In this document: piece by piece, positions 20,882 to 33,170 of the stretch
Layout of the letters: the number at the start of each line of letters is the position of its first letter
Numbering within the stretch: position 1 is the stretch's first letter
Assembly (NCBI GenBank): GCA_011800805.1
Contig: MPNW01000044.1
Location: forward strand, 226,697 to 272,473
Length of the DNA: 45,777 nucleotides
DNA from: Hirudo medicinalis
Lineage: Eukaryota; Annelida; Clitellata; Hirudinida; Hirudinidae
Reading direction: 5' to 3'
The notes under the pieces: generated by a model
Database searches by the model: none
What the model was told of the DNA's origin: nothing
What the model saw: the letters and a program-made list of their open reading frames with translations, nothing else
Translations under genes and position numbers: made by a program

Positions 20882-21734
20882 ATCGAATTAGTACTGGACT
20901 AGCCATTTTTGGAAACTTTGGAAGACTATTAAACAAATTTTGTTGTGGGCATAAAGAATCATATGGGATAATGAAAGAGATCAGGGAATTTTATGGGAAT
21001 GTGGTAAGCATTAGATAAATCTGGCTAAAATGAGTGTTTTATGCATCAGTGTGATAGAAAGGTCTTCAAAGAGAAATGTTCTAAGATTTATGTTTGAAGA
21101 GAATGTTAGTAACCATCAAAACAAAACATTTTACAATCAGACAAATCGCTTAAATTATGGTAAAAGTTTCTTCTTCCGGTGTCGGCTTCGAATTTTGTGA
21201 GGTTGTGGAAATGTGTGTTTTTAAGCCTCGCAGTCTTAATTTCGTCAGTCAGTTTTCATCTAATGCGACATTTTCGGGGTGAGGATGAAATAAACATCTT
21301 CCGTATACATTTCCTACTGCATAGTGGTATACTGTCTAGTTCTACTATATTCCAAAAACATCCGTTTTCTGATCATCACGGTCTCCCGATCTAATTGAGG
21401 AAATATAGAATGCATTTCTAGAAAAAACGTACAAAAATGCATTTTACTAGCCGTAAAAATTTAAGAAATTCAATAGGCATGTTAAGCAAGAGCTGAGACC
21501 AGTTCTAAAGCTAATCAAATTAAGGCAATGGCTTGCTGGCTTGAATTCGGTTGTAACATAATGCTGACTAATGCCCAATTCATTATGAACAAGTTTGTCA
21601 TACATTGACAGTTTACTTTTTAGTAAGATTAAAAGCCTTAAATACAATCTAGGTAAGATCATGGAGAAGAATGATCAGAACAATCCTGTCTCTTCAACCT
21701 CAGCCGTGGCGTTTAAAATCTAAGGAATAAATAA
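20882..21734. other. intergenic, no gene recognised
   Basis: AT-rich with scattered stops in all frames. No protein or RNA similarity was recognised. Confidence 0.4.
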
Positions 21735-21833
21735 GGGGTCATCCATAAAATACGTCCGCCAAAATGTGCCGATTTTTGAACCCATCCCTCCTGTCCGCTT
21801 TTGGTGAACCCCCTGTTTGGAAATGATGTAACA
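21735..21833 (+). repeat. dispersed repeat, GGGGTCATCCATAAA type
   Basis: Starts GGGGTCATCCATAAAATACG, has TCCGC, then GATTTTTGAACCC and CCTGTCCGC. A second, diverged copy lies inverted at 23425-23562. Similar short dispersed repeats with this beginning are, to my knowledge, frequent in invertebrate genomes, but I cannot name the family. Confidence 0.5.
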
Positions 21834-21959
21834 TCAGGGCCCGGATTAAGGGGGGCCGACAGGGCCCTGGCCATCCACCAAGTGGGGCCTCCCACCAATA
21901 TAGGCTTTCGAAAAAAATGACACAAAATACTATATAGCCATAACTAGGAACTGGTTATG

Positions 21960-21962
<3 letters not shown>

Positions 21963-22001
<39 letters not shown>

Positions 22002-22039
22002 TNATATCAAAATACGTAGTCTAGGAACTGGTTATGCTT

Positions 22040-22090
<51 letters not shown>

Positions 22091-22092
22091 TC
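21963..22092. repeat. duplicated CT microsatellite around a single N
   Basis: A (CT)n run, then CACTCTCT and N at 22003. The flank CTAGGAACTGGTTATGCTTT then recurs, followed by another (CT)n run and CACTCTCT. The left block (from about 21946) and the right block (from about 22022) are near copies, so this resembles the other N join at 1864. Confidence 0.85.
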
Positions 22093-22099
22093 TTAATGG

Positions 22100-23101
22100 A
22101 TGTGTTTACTGTTCACGTGCAGATTGATGTGTTTAAATAAAGCAAAATCTGAGTCTTCTCAGCTTTCATCTAATGGATTCTGTGATTGGAAACATTCACA
22201 AGAACTTCTACATAGTCATGAGCAGTCAACAACATTGAAGGCTACGATTGCTTTCAATAGGAGGTTAAAAACAATTGGGCGAAATGATACGGAGCTGACA
22301 CAACAGGACGAGCGTCTAGGGCAGTACTGGAGACCAATGTTGAAACGAGTAGTCAGTGTCATTAAATTTATTGCCGAGCGTGACTTAGCATTTAGAGGAG
22401 ACAACGAATTGGTTGGATCACCTAGACATGGAAACTTTCTGGGTATTCTTGAACTCATCGCCCAGTACGCCACTTTCTTGCATAGCATATCGAAACTCAA
22501 GCCCGTTGCGGCAAGGGACACACATACTATCTGTCATCTACAATAATGAAAGAGCTTGTCAGTGTAATGGGTGAATAAGTCCTCGGAGAAATCATTTCTC
22601 GAGTTAAGAAATCAAAGTACTACTCCATCTACATCCGCGGACAACAATGCATCCTCAATGAGTGGTAAGTACAATGGTTTACAAGCCAAAGTGAGAGAAG
22701 TCTTGCATCCTGGATTCCTTGTACAACACATTCTCTAAATTTGGTTTGGAAAAATGCTGTGCATTTTTTTACTTCCTCGAAAAGCTGTTCGTCTTCTTCA
22801 CAATTTCAACGCATCGGCATCAACTTTTGACCGAGGCTTTGAAACATTCATCATTAATTCGTCATTGACTCTCAAACGTGTCACACCAACGCGTTGGTCA
22901 TGCAGAGCTGACGCAACGAAGGCACTTAAGCATGACTACCAGCAGATTAAGGATGTACTGAAACAAATTGATGATGATATTGAAGAAAAAGGGTATGTGC
23001 GCTATGAAGCAAAAGGACTGTTAAGACAGATAAATCAGCTTGAAACAGGTATTTATAACATCTTCTGGAATGACACCCTGCAAAGAACAGATGCTTTTTA
23101 A
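22100..23101 (+). pseudogene. ZMYM1/DUF4371-type hAT transposase, broken
   Basis: The first frame (22100-22546) has CDWKHSQELLHSHEQS, a TTF-like zone, then DLAFRGDNELVGSPRHGNFL and ILELIAQYATFL. All are hallmarks of this transposase family. After stops and frame changes, about 22640-22710 reads NNASSMSGKYNGLQAKVREV. The frame 22754-23101 has LKRVTPTRWSCRADATKAL and RYEAKGLLRQINQLETGI. Catalytic continuity is lost and the C-terminal dimerisation part was not seen. Confidence 0.8.
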
Positions 23102-23424
23102 TAAAAATCTACAACACGCAAAACTCGATCTAAATACTGCTTTAGCGTCACTGATCAGCTTGAAAAACTATGCAGAATGTGGAAGTCCACAAAAACAATA
23201 AACGCAGTAAAAATGTAGTAAAATAAAGTTACTTTTTTTTAACAATTCGACCCATAAATTGCGAGTGAGAACTTATAAATTTTAAACCTAGATGACGTGA
23301 GGGGGCCTCACTCCCAGCTTGTCTTGTCGTGGACTCGTAATACCCGCATGGAGGGCCTTTAAATTAGATAGTAATAGCAATATTTTATTAATGTCCTTGA
23401 TGAATAGGACACTTTTAGATTAGG

Positions 23425-23562
23425 GAGGTAGATGTTCACTTTATGTTGCCGGTGTGTGAACGTCCACAGAAGGGGCAACTTGATGTGGATGCTTGCGGAC
23501 AGGGGGCGGGGGGTGAAAAAATCCAGTTTTCGCGTGGACGTCATATATAGATGGCCCCTAAA
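23425..23562 (-). repeat. inverted copy of the GGGGTCATCCATAAA repeat
   Basis: The minus strand begins GGGGCCATCTATATATGACG and shows GTCCACGCG, GGATTTTTTCACCCCC and CCCTGTCCGC in the same order as 21735-21833. The two copies flank the hAT remnant in opposite orientation. Confidence 0.5.
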
Positions 23563-24790
23563 GGGGAGTTGGAAAGGGAGCCTGCCTTCCAAGCGGGTGC
23601 CAGGCCTCCCACAGGCTTAATGTGTAAAATCACTCAGCATATTAAACTTATAACGACTTAAATCATTCAGGACGAAATGAAATAAAGAAATGTTTACTTG
23701 GTTAGCAATTCGATAAATTAAAGACATTTCTATCCACACTATCCACATTTTGTCTGCTGGGAACGTTTTAGATTAATGTGATTACCCGCAGGGATGTCAT
23801 TTTAGCTTTTTCCAGGGGAACAAACCCTCTCTAAAAACTGATGAGATGACCTTTTTTGTTTCTTAACAAAAGTCGGGGTGCAACAACTGCTCAGGCACCG
23901 ACCAAGGACCCCGGCCCCAGCAAATTTTAGCCGGAGAATGAAGTACATCATTATGAAGCTAGGATGTCGATGAAATTTAAATATTTTTTTTTTATAATGC
24001 TAACGATTACTTCGCATCAGTTATCATAAAATCTCTCGTTTGAGAAGGTAGAATCGTTGAGTGCGATATGCAATTATATGGAATAACCAGGGCCGCCGAC
24101 AGAAATTTTGTCATTTTTTGAATGATCTCTATGATTAATGGAGAAGCAAAAACAGAAGATCATGACTGCAATATTTTAAAACCCAGGCGGCCCTAGGAAT
24201 GACACATCGCTTTTACCTAAGAAACATTAATGTTTACAAGTTTATTTAGATAAAGTCTCACTCTGTCCCCCTGAATGCAGTTTGCCACTCTGTCCCGTTT
24301 ACTATAACTTGAAAGTTATAACTAGGAAGTGGGATTAAATACTTCCTTGCTACCTTTGCCAAGGCTGGAAGCTCTTTCCATCACACCTTCCAGAACGAGA
24401 GAGGATCATCCAAAGCATCTGTGCAGGGACTTAATTTGAGTGGGGGAGCGGAGGAATGAATAGTTTACGTTGGACAATGCTTGGTGTCGTAACGTTTGAA
24501 TATTTGAAAAAATATGTCACTTTAAATTTAAAATAATTAATATTTATATATTTAAATAAATCGACTCTAAACAAATGTTCTAACTTAAATGTTAATCTAC
24601 ATATTCCGAATATTTGCGACGCAGAATTATGTGGAATGTTGATGTTTTATTTTATATTGTGGCGGCGAGAAGAGTTTCTGTGACGCGGTTGTAAGATACC
24701 GAATATTTCATAGGCGAATTTAAATTTAATAGGTTAAGGATAGCAAATAATTATTTGTTAGTTTGAAACTAAAGTACATAAATATAAATT
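23563..24790. other. intergenic upstream of CLIP-170
   Basis: No gene recognised apart from the MITE at 24088-24195. The stretch 24650-24700 is locally GC-richer (GGCGGCGAGAAG) and could be 5' UTR or promoter of CLIP-170. This is inference from position only. Confidence 0.35.
24080..24203. mobile_element. 108-bp hAT-type MITE with target duplication
   Basis: The element spans 24088-24195. It begins CAGGGCCGCC and ends GGCGGCCCTA, inverted repeats matching at 9 of 10 bases. It is flanked by GGAATAAC (24080-24087) and GGAATGAC (24196-24203), an 8-bp target duplication with one mismatch, which is the hAT length. There is no coding capacity. Confidence 0.75.
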
Positions 24791-27700
24791 ATGAGTCAGA
24801 TGAGGTCTAATAACGCATCATTAATAAAAACTCCCTCTGTGAGTAAATTGGCCAAGCCATCTGCAGGCTCCACTATTGTTAAAACCAGCTCCAGTATACC
24901 TTCTGTTGTTGCTAAGCCGTCCTCAGGAATACCAGGCCCAGGTTAGTCAAACCATTGGACATGTATTTTTCACCCTAACATTTATTCTTTATTTTATTGC
25001 ATTATTAAAAAATTATATGTTTTTACATTTTCTCAGCTACTGCTTCAAAAAGCAAAGTTTCTTTAGCTCCTGGCATTGCCGATCAATATGCTTCGAACTT
25101 GCTAAAGAAAACAGCCAGTATTACAAGTTTAGTTTTATGCACACATTCTTCAGTTTATCAGCGACATAACAGCCTTTTTCATTTTTGCAGAAACCCCAGA
25201 GGATATGTCATTTAAAGTTGGTGATGTGGTTTGGGTCAATGGTTCAAAGCGTGGTGTAGTCGCTTTCATTGGAGAGACAAAATTTGCGCCAGGGGAGTGG
25301 GTAGGGGTTCATCTGGATACTCCTGAGGGAAAGAATGATGGGAGTGTTGCAGGAGTGAGATACTTCACTTGTGAGCCCTTAAGGGGAGTTTTCTCAAAGG
25401 CCTCCAAGTTGACTACACATTCAAACATTGATGACAATAAAACCTCAGAAAAAGATTTGACATCACTGAGCCCAGCTAAACTCCCAGACAGTTTAGATGT
25501 AAACTTAGCAGATGACAAGGGTAGTTCTGGATTCTGCTCCAATGCTTCAACACCTGTTGACAATCTTAAAGGTGCAGCTAGCCACTATTTATTTTCATTT
25601 GTTTTCATTATGGTTTTCAAAATATCTGCTTTCTGGAAGTGCTTCCTAGATTCAGTTTATACTATTTCACGGGTCCATAATGTAGTAATGATTTTGGATC
25701 TTTAAATATTAAATTATATGGTATTTTAAGTATTTTTCTCAGCATATATTTTAAAGTACACAAATTGATAATCAGATGAGATAACATCAGTGATTGATTA
25801 AAGTAATATCGGATTTACACTAAGTAAAACCTATTTGGAATTAAATGATAAAAATGAATATTTCAAATTTCCTGCACATTTATTTTTATTTGTTGCTTGG
25901 TTCTTTTCTCCATTCTTTTTTTGTTGTTGGTGAAGCTGATCAAGATTTATGTTGCAGCTGACGAGTCTTTTAAACAAAATGAGATCAAAACTGATGCCAC
26001 GTCAACTATTGAATCAAAAGTCGAGGAAACCATCAAACCTTCAGGAATCGAGAAGCCGTCCGTACACGTACGTTTTTAGTTCAATATTGTGAATGAAGAG
26101 GTTGATTGACTAACAGAATTGTTAATTGAAATGTTAAGAAGCCTTTCTCGAGTGGAATATCGAGGTTGCCTCGATCAAACCATGGATCCAGTCTGAGCAT
26201 CAACCAGTTTCTGACATCAGAACCGACCCTGAAGATAGGCGACCGAGTGGTGGTCGGAGGTTCGAAACAGGGCACTTTGAAGTTCGTCGGGTCAACTCTG
26301 TTTGCCAAGGGGGAATGGGCAGGTGTGGAATTGGACGAGCCGCTGGGGAAGAATGACGGATCGGTGGAAGGCAAAAGATATTTTAAGTGTCCTCCTCAGT
26401 TTGGTCTCTTTGCACCTGTGGCAAAGGTGTCTTTGGCATCATCATTATCATCATCAAAAGGCAAACCGACAAATTTGACGAGAACCGGTAGCCAAGAATC
26501 CGTGAGCTCTTTGGGTTCGGTTCAGTCGAATGCATCGAGGAGTGGAAGAGTTAGACTTGGAGTCATGTCTTTCGCCAACCAGGCATGTCTATGACAAGTA
26601 TTTAGAATTTATGTCATAACTAATTTTTAGTGACAGTTTAGTGAAGCTCATGTAGCAATTTTATGTAAAGATATACAACAAAAAATTATTAAGCCAATTA
26701 ATTTCGTGCATTTGAATGGGGTTAATAGTAATATTTTTCTAGGTTAAAGCTAAAGCATCTTCGTCATCATCATCTGGAACTCATGTGAATGCATCCGTTT
26801 TGGAGGTCAATTTTTTTATTTTTGCATTAAATCATTACATTAGTTACATTAAATTATAAATGAAATTTGCCAATTCAAATCTCCCTTTTAAAGCGATTTG
26901 AATAGAACATTTTAAATGTTATTCAACTATTTATTATTATTTTATTAGCCATTTAGCCTATTGGCTATTTCTATATTTTGATTTGTTACTGATGTAAAAC
27001 AAAATAATTAAGAGGCAAAAATTAAGTCACTTGACCAAATGTTCACAAATTTTCAGATTTGTCCTTTGACCATTTAGTATTTTATCAAATAATTAGAAAT
27101 GGAGCTGGAGAAACAGCTTAAATAATCATTTATTTTTCTTGATGCTACACTTATTTTGTAATCCAATCCAAGGATCAAATCTCTAGGTAATTTCTACTTA
27201 TGATTGTTTGAATTTTATAGAAAGCCCTAAAGGAGAAGGAGGAGCATGTAGAACAACTGCTGGCTGAGAGGGATTTTGAGAGATCTGAGATTGCAAGGTC
27301 TGAAACAAGAATGGAGGAGGTCAGATGTCATTTTGGGCATTCTCAAATGATTATAGTCTCATTATAGTTTCGTTATCGAACCAAATTAAAAATTGCTTTT
27401 TTTGAAAAGATGGAGAAGGAAATGCTGCAGATGAAGTTGTCCTCAGAGAACATTTTGCAGGAAATGGAAGAACTAAAAGAGAATTTAAGCAAAATGGAAG
27501 AGAAGAATGTAGAATTGAATAGTCAGTTGGAGGAAGAAAAGAGGTACAAATAATGATATATCTATTGACTCATTTGTAGCCATTTTATTTTGCTTATTAA
27601 ATTCACAATTCTTAAAATGATATGTTTGTTTAGGGGTTGATGATTAATGATATTTTGGTATAAAATTTAAAATAAATCTTATGGTCTTAAAATTTGAGAC

Positions 27701-30700
27701 CCAAACAAGATGATGTCGAGCAGGTCTAGCTCCTAGACATTCATCCCACATCTGGTCATCTGCATTTAGTTTTTCCTAGCTATAATAAGGATTATGAGTT
27801 TTCCTGATTGTAGGAAGGTTGAAGATCTTCAATTCACGATGGAAGAAGCATCCATTGACAAAGTGGACTGGGAGGTTTGCTCAGATTAAAGATTTTGTTT
27901 TTTGTTTAGAATTTCAGTTTACCTTGAAATATTTGTAAAGAGTGAAAGAAGAAAAGGAAATGAGAAGTTGGAGGAAGTGAGCAGGCAACATGAAGAGCAA
28001 ATGAAGAGAGCTAATCAACTAGAAGTGGAGTTGAATTTATTAAAGGTTTTATAAAAGTGTTGTTTTACTATTTTCATAAAGTGATCAAAACTATATCTGT
28101 GCTGCTGAATGTAGTGATGCACCAATGTTGCGAATGCATTAAATGTATTTTTTCTGAATTCTCATATCATTTAATGTGATTAAACTTTTATCAATGATAA
28201 ATCATCAACTTTTAATCAATGATAAATGGGAATGAATTGCAGGAAGAACACAAGGATGGGTCCAATGACTCCGAGAAGAAACATGTTGAAGAAAGACTAA
28301 AATTAATTGAAGAATTGAACTCAGAGAAGTCCTCAAATGAGCAACTAAATGAAAGGCTGGAGAAAGGTGATGAAGAATTGAGGAAATTGAAACGAGATAA
28401 TGAGGAACTCATGAATGAGGTTTTTGATGTTTTTTATTAAATCTCGAGATAACTCTAATGTTCATGTGTCACTTAAAGCAACTATAATATTTACAATACT
28501 ACCCTGGCATCAACCTGTTCATCTGATGACTGCATCATGACAATGTAATTTAATTAAATGCATGAATTGATAGGTTGCCATAGTGAAGAATGAATTAATT
28601 AGTAAGATTGACACCATTCAACAACTTGAAACTGACCTGTTGAACAATGAGAAGAAAGATGAAGATGTTCAGTTGGTCTGTCATACTTTTATTTCTTTAC
28701 TTTGACATAAAAAATTCAGCCTCATGTCATTGAAATTTTTAGAAAGCCGAATTAATCAAAACCAAAGAATCCCTATCTGATGCTATGAAAGAAGTTGGTG
28801 ATTTGAAACTTAAATTAGATGATACAGATGCAGTGAAAAGAAGGTTTGAAATTGAAAAGAACAAAGTCATTGGAAACTTGGAAATAAAATGTCGAGAACT
28901 TGAAGAAGTTTTGGCTAATAAAAATGTTGATGTCGATAAATTATTTTTGTATTTATTGCATAATTTTTGTAAATCATCTTGATCATTTCAGAATGAAGAA
29001 AATAACTGGATGAAGGTGAAAGAAGACCTTGCATCAGAGAAACAATGTTTAGAAAAATTAATTGAGGATCTCAGGAAGGAACATGAGGGCACCAAATATG
29101 AATTGTCAGCATTGAAGGATGCTGAAGCTGAGAGAGTGAAGTTGGAGGATGAATTGAAAGAATTTGAAATCAAATTTAAGGATTCTGAGGATCAGAGAAT
29201 GCAGGTAGTGTCAGTATTGCAGCAGAAGTTGACACAACTTGAAGAAGAGAAGGGTCGCTTGTTTGCTGAGTTGGAATCAATAAAAATGAAGGTCATTTCT
29301 GATGATGAGAGTCACTCCATTCTCATAAGGGAATTCGAAGAGAAGGACAAGAAGCATACAGAAGAGAAGATGCTGATAGAGAAGCAAATGGAAGGACTTA
29401 AGAGCAATCTTGAACAGGTGCAGAAGTCCCTCACTGTGCTTCAGAGTGAAAGGGATATGTTGAAAGTAGAAATGGCCTCAAAGCAGGATAATGATGTTGA
29501 AAGGACAAACATCATTCAAGAAATTATGGCAAAGAAAGAATCTGCAGAGCAGGAAATCATGACCTTCAAGTCTGAGTTCGAGGACATCAAGAAGAAGCAT
29601 GAGAATGATCGGGAGGAAGCAAAGAAGTTCCTGGCTGAGTCTGAGGCCAGAGTCAAGTTTTTGGAAGAACAGTTGACTGGCAAAGATGAAGAACTAAAGA
29701 AGGTGAACAATGATTTCCAAGCAGAGGTTGATGGATTGAAGAAACATAGTGCAGAATATGAAGAAGAAAAAAAAATCTTTACTCTTAAAGTTAAAAGTTA
29801 TGGAGAGTGGCCAAGAAAGCTTTGAATCAGAATCAGTAAAACTGAAAGAGGAATTACAGTCCATGACTTTAAAGCATGAAGCTTATGTTGAGGAGACTGA
29901 TCAGAAGTTGAAACTTGAAACCAAAGCAAAAGATTCTCTTGAGATTGAGGTTGTGAAGCTGAATGAAAGTAAAAACAAGTTGCTTGCAGACATGGATTCA
30001 TTGAAAGCTGAATTGTCTTCCGTGTCCAATGAGTCTGCCGCTCGGATTGCAAAGGTCGCCAAACTCGACAAGTTCATCGAAGACCTGAATAGAGAGAATG
30101 AGTCTCTGAAGGAAGAAAGACTTAAAGAAAGTGAAACCGTTGTTAAGGAGAAGTGCAAGGAAATCGAGGATTTGAAGAATAAACTCCTACAAGAAGTTGA
30201 ATTGAAAGAAATGTTGGAGAATGAGAGCAAATCGTTGTCTGAAATTCTTAATAACGTCCGAGATGAACTTCAACTGACTAAAAGTGATGCGTCGGCAATT
30301 TTTGAGAAGTTTGAAAAGGAAAAGGAAGAGAAGATTTCTGTAGAAAAAGATTTGAAAGCCTTTAAGGAGCAAGCAAAACAAGCTGCAGAATCTATGATGT
30401 TATCAATGAAAGAAAAAGACACTGAATTGTCTTCACTGAGAACAAATTTTGATGAATCCAGTAAGAAAGTTGATTTGTTGTCAGGGGATCTCAGCAGAAT
30501 AAAAAATGAACATGAAAAGTTGATTGAAGAAATGAGTAGTCAAAAACAAGAGTTGAAGATCCTCCAGGAATCTAATGCGATGTTACAACAAGTCGAGACA
30601 ACCGAATCACTTACGAAGAAGGAACGAGATGCAATCGGAGTCAAATTGGAGGAGGCGGAAAATGAAATTAATTGCCTGAAGACAAAACTTGAAGAAAGTT

Positions 30701-33170
30701 TGCACAAAGAATTGTCACTGGATCAGGTACTTTTACGTAATGTAATTTTAATAACCTTGTTTTTAAATCGTCCTAAACGTCTTCAAATCTTCCACACATC
30801 TTTGTCAGGCTTAAATGCTTAGTTGTCACATGGAGATATTTGAAAGTTCTCAGTCTGTATATTATATATCATTATGTAGTACATATCATTATATGTTATA
30901 TATTATTATATAGTACATAATAAGTTATTTCTGCTTTTGACAATAAATTTCGACAATAAATTTAAATTTCGTAAGCTGGAAAAACAAATCTTTGAGTTGA
31001 GGACCCTAAATGAAAAATTGAAGCTTGAATTTGATGAAGTGAGTAAGGAGAGCAAACAATTGAAAGAAACATTAACTTCGTTGCAAGATCAGGTATATGC
31101 TCTCTCATTATTTGATTAATTTCTTAAATTGTATTTCTTTTGTTGTGATAATTTTTAATCCATGTTTAATATTTAACATAATAATTGTTAATGATGCTAA
31201 TGTTTACTGAATATAATTTAAATGTTAATTTTAATTAGGGAATCCTCTCCTAAATAATGCCTAAAACATTAGTTGTGAGCTTCGACCCATTTATTATTAA
31301 TAATCTCGAAGCAGCCGTGAATTATTCTGCTCTCTTTATGTTGCAGATGTCCGAGGAGCTTGCAAAAGTGAAGAATGAACGCAATTGCGCAACATCTGCG
31401 TAAGGATTAACAATATAATATAATTATTATTATATGTTTAACCACCTTAATATTTTATTATTTCCACTTGTTTTTAAGCCACCAATTTGAAGTGAACAAA
31501 ATGAGTCAAAGGATGCAGAATTTGAATGAGGAATGTGATGCTTTGAAAAAATCCCTGAAGAAAGCAGCAGATGATTTTAATGTGAAGCAGTTGGAGGTCC
31601 AATTTGATTTATTTTTAATGTTAGCTTGTATTTTGATGTTCGAGGTGACAGTCGAAGTAATTAGGGCTTCATAATGTAGCCACATCCACTCGATATTGCG
31701 CATTACAATTTTTAATTTGTAATTCAGTAACTGAAAGTTTATCACTAGTAATTGGAAAATGCACTTTTAAGTTCGTCATAAAATTCTCGTAAGCTCATTG
31801 GCTTCCTCAGTGAAAACTGCCAGCTACAAAGCTTAAAATCTATGAATGATGCTTTATGTTATGTTTATGTTAAATGCTATTGATGCTTTAGATTAGATAC
31901 TTTATTACTTTTAATGTTATAATAATATTAATAATAATAATTTATTTGTGCCATGTGCATAGTGTAGGAGGCACTATATCTTTCTTACATTCAAAGTTAA
32001 TGCAAAGGCATGTGGATGTTTCATAACTTAAGCTCTCTTTTGCAGACAGGCATTCTTGTAGTTATTGTTATGAATATGAAATAAATAAATTTTAGCTCGA
32101 ATCCGACAAGGAACGACATGAGTCGGAGAAGCAGAGATTAGAATCGGAAATAATTGCCCTGAAACTTGTGGAAGGTCAAGCGAGTGTTAAAGGTTTTATT
32201 TGATTATTTATTAATTTTTAATGAAATGATTTTGAATTTGTTTTTATTCCAAAGCTGAAAACACCGGTTATAACATAGGTCTTGAAAAAAATGGAGACTT
32301 ATTAGCACAGGTGGGATCCTTTAGCATTTGAACTCATTAAAGTCAACTGAATTTATCTCATTATAACATCACAACTTTCTTCAATACATCAGATTGACTT
32401 CTTGAACTCTGTGATAGTGGACATTCAGAGAAGGAATGAGAAGCTCCAACAGCAAGTTGATGTTCTGATGAATCAAAGTCTTAAAGATGAAAAGTTGGCA
32501 AAATTTTAAAATTACTTTTTTGGTTTGTCGTCTTCTTACATTAATTAACGGCACATTTTCCAGGGAAGATTCGATGGTTATGACTGGCAACGAGGTTGCA
32601 CCTCGCCTCTTTTGCGACATCTGCGACATGTTTGATCAGCACGACACGGACGATTGTCCCAAGCAGTCTGACTGTTACAATGAAGATGATGGTTTGCCTC
32701 CATCCAGACACCATGGTGATCCTAATATGGAGAGGCCTTACTGTGATATTTGTGAAGGTAGTGCTTTTAAATGCTTCACAATTTCTTACATTTTACAGAA
32801 TTGGTTTTGTATTAATGGAACAAATTATGCCACAACTGATTCGAAGCAGGTGATTCAAGCCAGATTAAGAATGCAGTGCAAATCAGCTATGCTCAAATGC
32901 ATTGAATATGATTACTTAAGTATGTAGAGATGTCAGAATCATCTTATAAAATTTTATTTTCAGTTTTGAAATGTGCTCATTAAGGTGCAAAATCTAGGTT
33001 TTATTGTAAAATATCTTCTTGAGGAATTTATCTCGGATTGCATTTTATTACTATTCAACTCTTTTGTCAATTTAAAAGCAGCTGCTTCTGTGAATGTAAC
33101 TAATGAAAGCTGGTTCTTTTCAGTATTTGGCCACTCAAATGAAGACTGCAATGATGAGCAAACATTTTAA
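24791..33170 (+). CDS. CLIP1: CLIP-170, microtubule plus-end protein
   Basis: 22 exons: 24791-24941, 25037-25117, 25191-25571, 25958-26067, 26139-26582, 26743-26805, 27221-27319, 27410-27543, 27814-27874, 27941-28045, 28243-28419, 28574-28675, 28743-28925, 28992-30726, 30976-31092, 31347-31399, 31479-31596, 32096-32192, 32255-32310, 32393-32493, 32564-32757, 33124-33170. The product is about 1535 residues (human CLIP1 1438). Two CAP-Gly domains carry GKNDG (exons 3 and 5). A long coiled coil is followed by [18 protein letters not shown] and two zinc knuckles, [16 protein letters not shown] and [15 protein letters not shown], ending DEQTF. Relatives bind EB1 and tubulin tails at growing plus ends, and p150Glued and LIS1 through the knuckles. 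SSIP and SGIP near the N-terminus resemble EB1-binding SxIP motifs. The A9 run at 29767-29775 breaks the frame by one base. The exon 5 end is uncertain (GC donor). Confidence 0.95.
29767..29775 (+). other. frame break at A9 run in CLIP-170 exon 14
   Basis: The frame entering exon 14 stops soon after this run, while the frame one base away continues the coiled coil for over 300 codons. Exon 14 is 1735 bp, and both neighbouring junctions are phase 0, so one A too many explains it. It may be a sequencing error or a real allele. Confidence 0.85.

Larger units (their letters stand above)
21835..23200 (+). mobile_element. hAT remnant with ZMYM1-like transposase
   Basis: Begins with CAGGGCCCGGATTAAGGGGG, the kind of terminus found on hAT elements coding ZMYM1-like (TTF/DUF4371) proteins. 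Coding debris follows in the same orientation. CT microsatellites and an N join (22003) interrupt its 5' part. No clear right terminus was found. Confidence 0.65.

Noticed and set aside
28212..30230. Ser/Phe-rich minus-strand open frames
   Set aside because: They are antisense shadows of the Lys/Glu-rich CLIP-170 coiled coil.
32759..32927. Extension of the CLIP-170 frame past exon 21
   Set aside because: It runs into the intron after a clear GT donor. Splicing to 33124 restores the second zinc knuckle and the family C-terminus.
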